This document shows positions 32,128-32,887 of a stretch of DNA of 32,887 bases, one piece after another. The stretch is from positions 1 through 32,887 of the forward strand of contig JABBNZ010000039.1 of assembly GCA_019352035.1 (NCBI GenBank), written 5' to 3'. Both the position numbers and the translations under genes were made by a program. A model generated the notes under the pieces. The model saw nothing but the letters and a program-made list of their open reading frames with translations, searched no databases and had not been told where the DNA came from. This DNA is from Pseudomonadota bacterium (GTDB lineage: Bacteria > Pseudomonadota > Gammaproteobacteria > Steroidobacterales > Steroidobacteraceae). Every line of letters begins with the position of its first letter. Position 1 is the first letter of the stretch.

Positions 32128-32887
32128 GTGCATCTGAAACTCCCGCTCATTCTTACGCTCGCGGCGGCCCTGCCGCTTCTGGCGCTCACGGGCTGCGGCG
32201 CAGGCGGGAGCAGTGCCGGCAGGGCGGCTTCGTCGACTTCGACCTCGAGCCCTCCGTCTTCGCCGCCGCCGGCGACATCGTCGCAAACGAACGTGACGAC
32301 GTACCGGTACGATGCCGGCCGCACCGGCGCGGACCTGACGGAATCCGTGTTGACTCCGGCCAATGTCAACTCCTCGTCTTTCGGGCTGCTTCGCGTTCTG
32401 CCCGTCGATGGCAAGGTGGACGCGCAGCCGCTCTACGTCTCCCATCTCTCGATCGAGGGCGGTGCCCGCGACGTCGTCTTCGTGGCGACGGAGAATGACT
32501 CCGTGTATGCCTTCGACGCCCAGACAGGCGCCGTGCTGTGGCATGTGTCGCTCCTCGGAGCGGGGGAGTCGCCCAGCGACAACCGCGGCTGCGGCCAGGT
32601 CACGCCGCAGATCGGCGTGACCTCGACCCCGGTCATCGACCTCACCGCGGGGCCTCACGGGGCGATCTTCGTGGTGGCCATGTCCAAGGATGCCTCCTCG
32701 AACTACCACCAGCGCCTGCACGCGCTCGATCTCGCCACCGGCGCCGAGCTCTTCAGCGGCCCGGTCGAGGTGAATCCCACCTACTCGAGCGCGGCCGGCG
32801 GGCAGAAGACCTTCGCTGCGGGTCAGTACGAGGAGCGGGCCGCGCTGCTCCTCGACAACCACACGATCTACACGAGCTGGACCTCGC
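32128..32887 (+). CDS. Lipoprotein with PQQ-like beta-propeller (3' end outside window)
   Basis: About 253 codons are visible from GTG 32128. A lipoprotein signal (LALTGC lipobox at residues 19-24 or so) is followed by a Ser/Thr/Pro linker and a propeller domain: YRYDAGRTGADLTESVLTPA, SSFGLLRVLPVDGKVDAQPL, VVFVATENDSVYAFDAQTGA, VLWHVSLLG and IGVTSTPVIDL. The blade pattern (VYAFDAxTGxxLW) is that of PQQ-type repeats, although such propellers often bind no PQQ. The protein is anchored in a membrane or exported; its role is unknown. The Shine-Dalgarno is weak (GGGAT). Confidence 0.88.
   Translation, partial: MHLKLPLILTLAAALPLLALTGCGAGGSSAGRAASSTSTSSPPSSPPPATSSQTNVTTYRYDAGRTGADLTESVLTPANVNSSSFGLLRVLPVDGKVDAQPLYVSHLSIEGGARDVVFVATENDSVYAFDAQTGAVLWHVSLLGAGESPSDNRGCGQVTPQIGVTSTPVIDLTAGPHGAIFVVAMSKDASSNYHQRLHALDLATGAELFSGPVEVNPTYSSAAGGQKTFAAGQYEERAALLLDNHTIYTSWTS

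Noticed and set aside
1-32887. CRISPR arrays, insertion-sequence ends and rRNA genes
   Set aside because: No regularly spaced repeats, no transposase frame and no rRNA segments were seen on either strand.

Overview
The window is chromosomal DNA from a GC-rich proteobacterium. The mix of genes suggests a gammaproteobacterium of the Steroidobacter/Xanthomonad type: an AroG-type DAHP synthase with an aromatic-rich leader peptide, a btuB-like receptor behind a cobalamin riboswitch, an emrAB pair under a MarR regulator, and a SixA/CYTH-CHAD pair. The family-level placement is an inference from gene content only; no 16S rRNA gene or ribosomal marker is present.

Layout. 1-1054: 5' part of folD (minus strand) and a tRNA-Pro gene. 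1490-5042: marR-emrA-emrB efflux module with three copies of one palindromic operator. 5039-7374: a two-gene minus-strand operon, CYTH-CHAD then sixA, whose last stop codon overlaps the emrB stop. 7560-7928: tRNA-Arg, tRNA-His and tRNA-Lys, with an exact 34-nt duplication of the tRNA-Arg 3' end. 7929 to about 11700: a decayed integrated element next to tRNA-Lys, holding a broken tyrosine integrase, two small accessory ORFs, a higBA toxin-antitoxin pair and a frameshifted NadS-like antitoxin gene.

11994-25398: a stress/dormancy cluster with intact genes interleaved with gene remnants. It holds a split or duplicated universal stress protein remnant, a CBS-domain protein, archease, a CapA-like protein, a nicotinate phosphoribosyltransferase stub, a DUF6763-like protein, RNA ligase RtcB, a DksA/TraR zinc-finger protein, a tandem USP, an ACP-FAAL-PlsC fusion, a hibernation-factor/cold-shock fusion, a BON-CBS chimera, a Cys-rich small protein, an alpha/beta hydrolase and an NAD-dependent epimerase. 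Together these suggest RNA repair, ribosome hibernation, membrane lipid remodelling and ligand sensing under starvation or low energy.

25415-26700: aroG with a complete transcription-attenuation leader (leader peptide containing FCFYYW, antiterminator, terminator). 26854-30080: a secreted SH3/Pro-rich protein, a BtuB-type TonB-dependent receptor and its cobalamin riboswitch. 30177-32887: an SDR oxidoreductase, a DsbG-like periplasmic thiol-disulfide protein, and the 5' part of a PQQ-propeller lipoprotein gene.

The most informative non-coding signals are the aroG attenuator, the cobalamin riboswitch with a perfect 9-bp P1 stem, the MarR operators and the tRNA-Arg 3'-end duplication. No clearly new multi-gene defence or biosynthetic system was found. 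The less usual protein architectures are ACP-FAAL-PlsC, HPF-CSD and BON-CBS.
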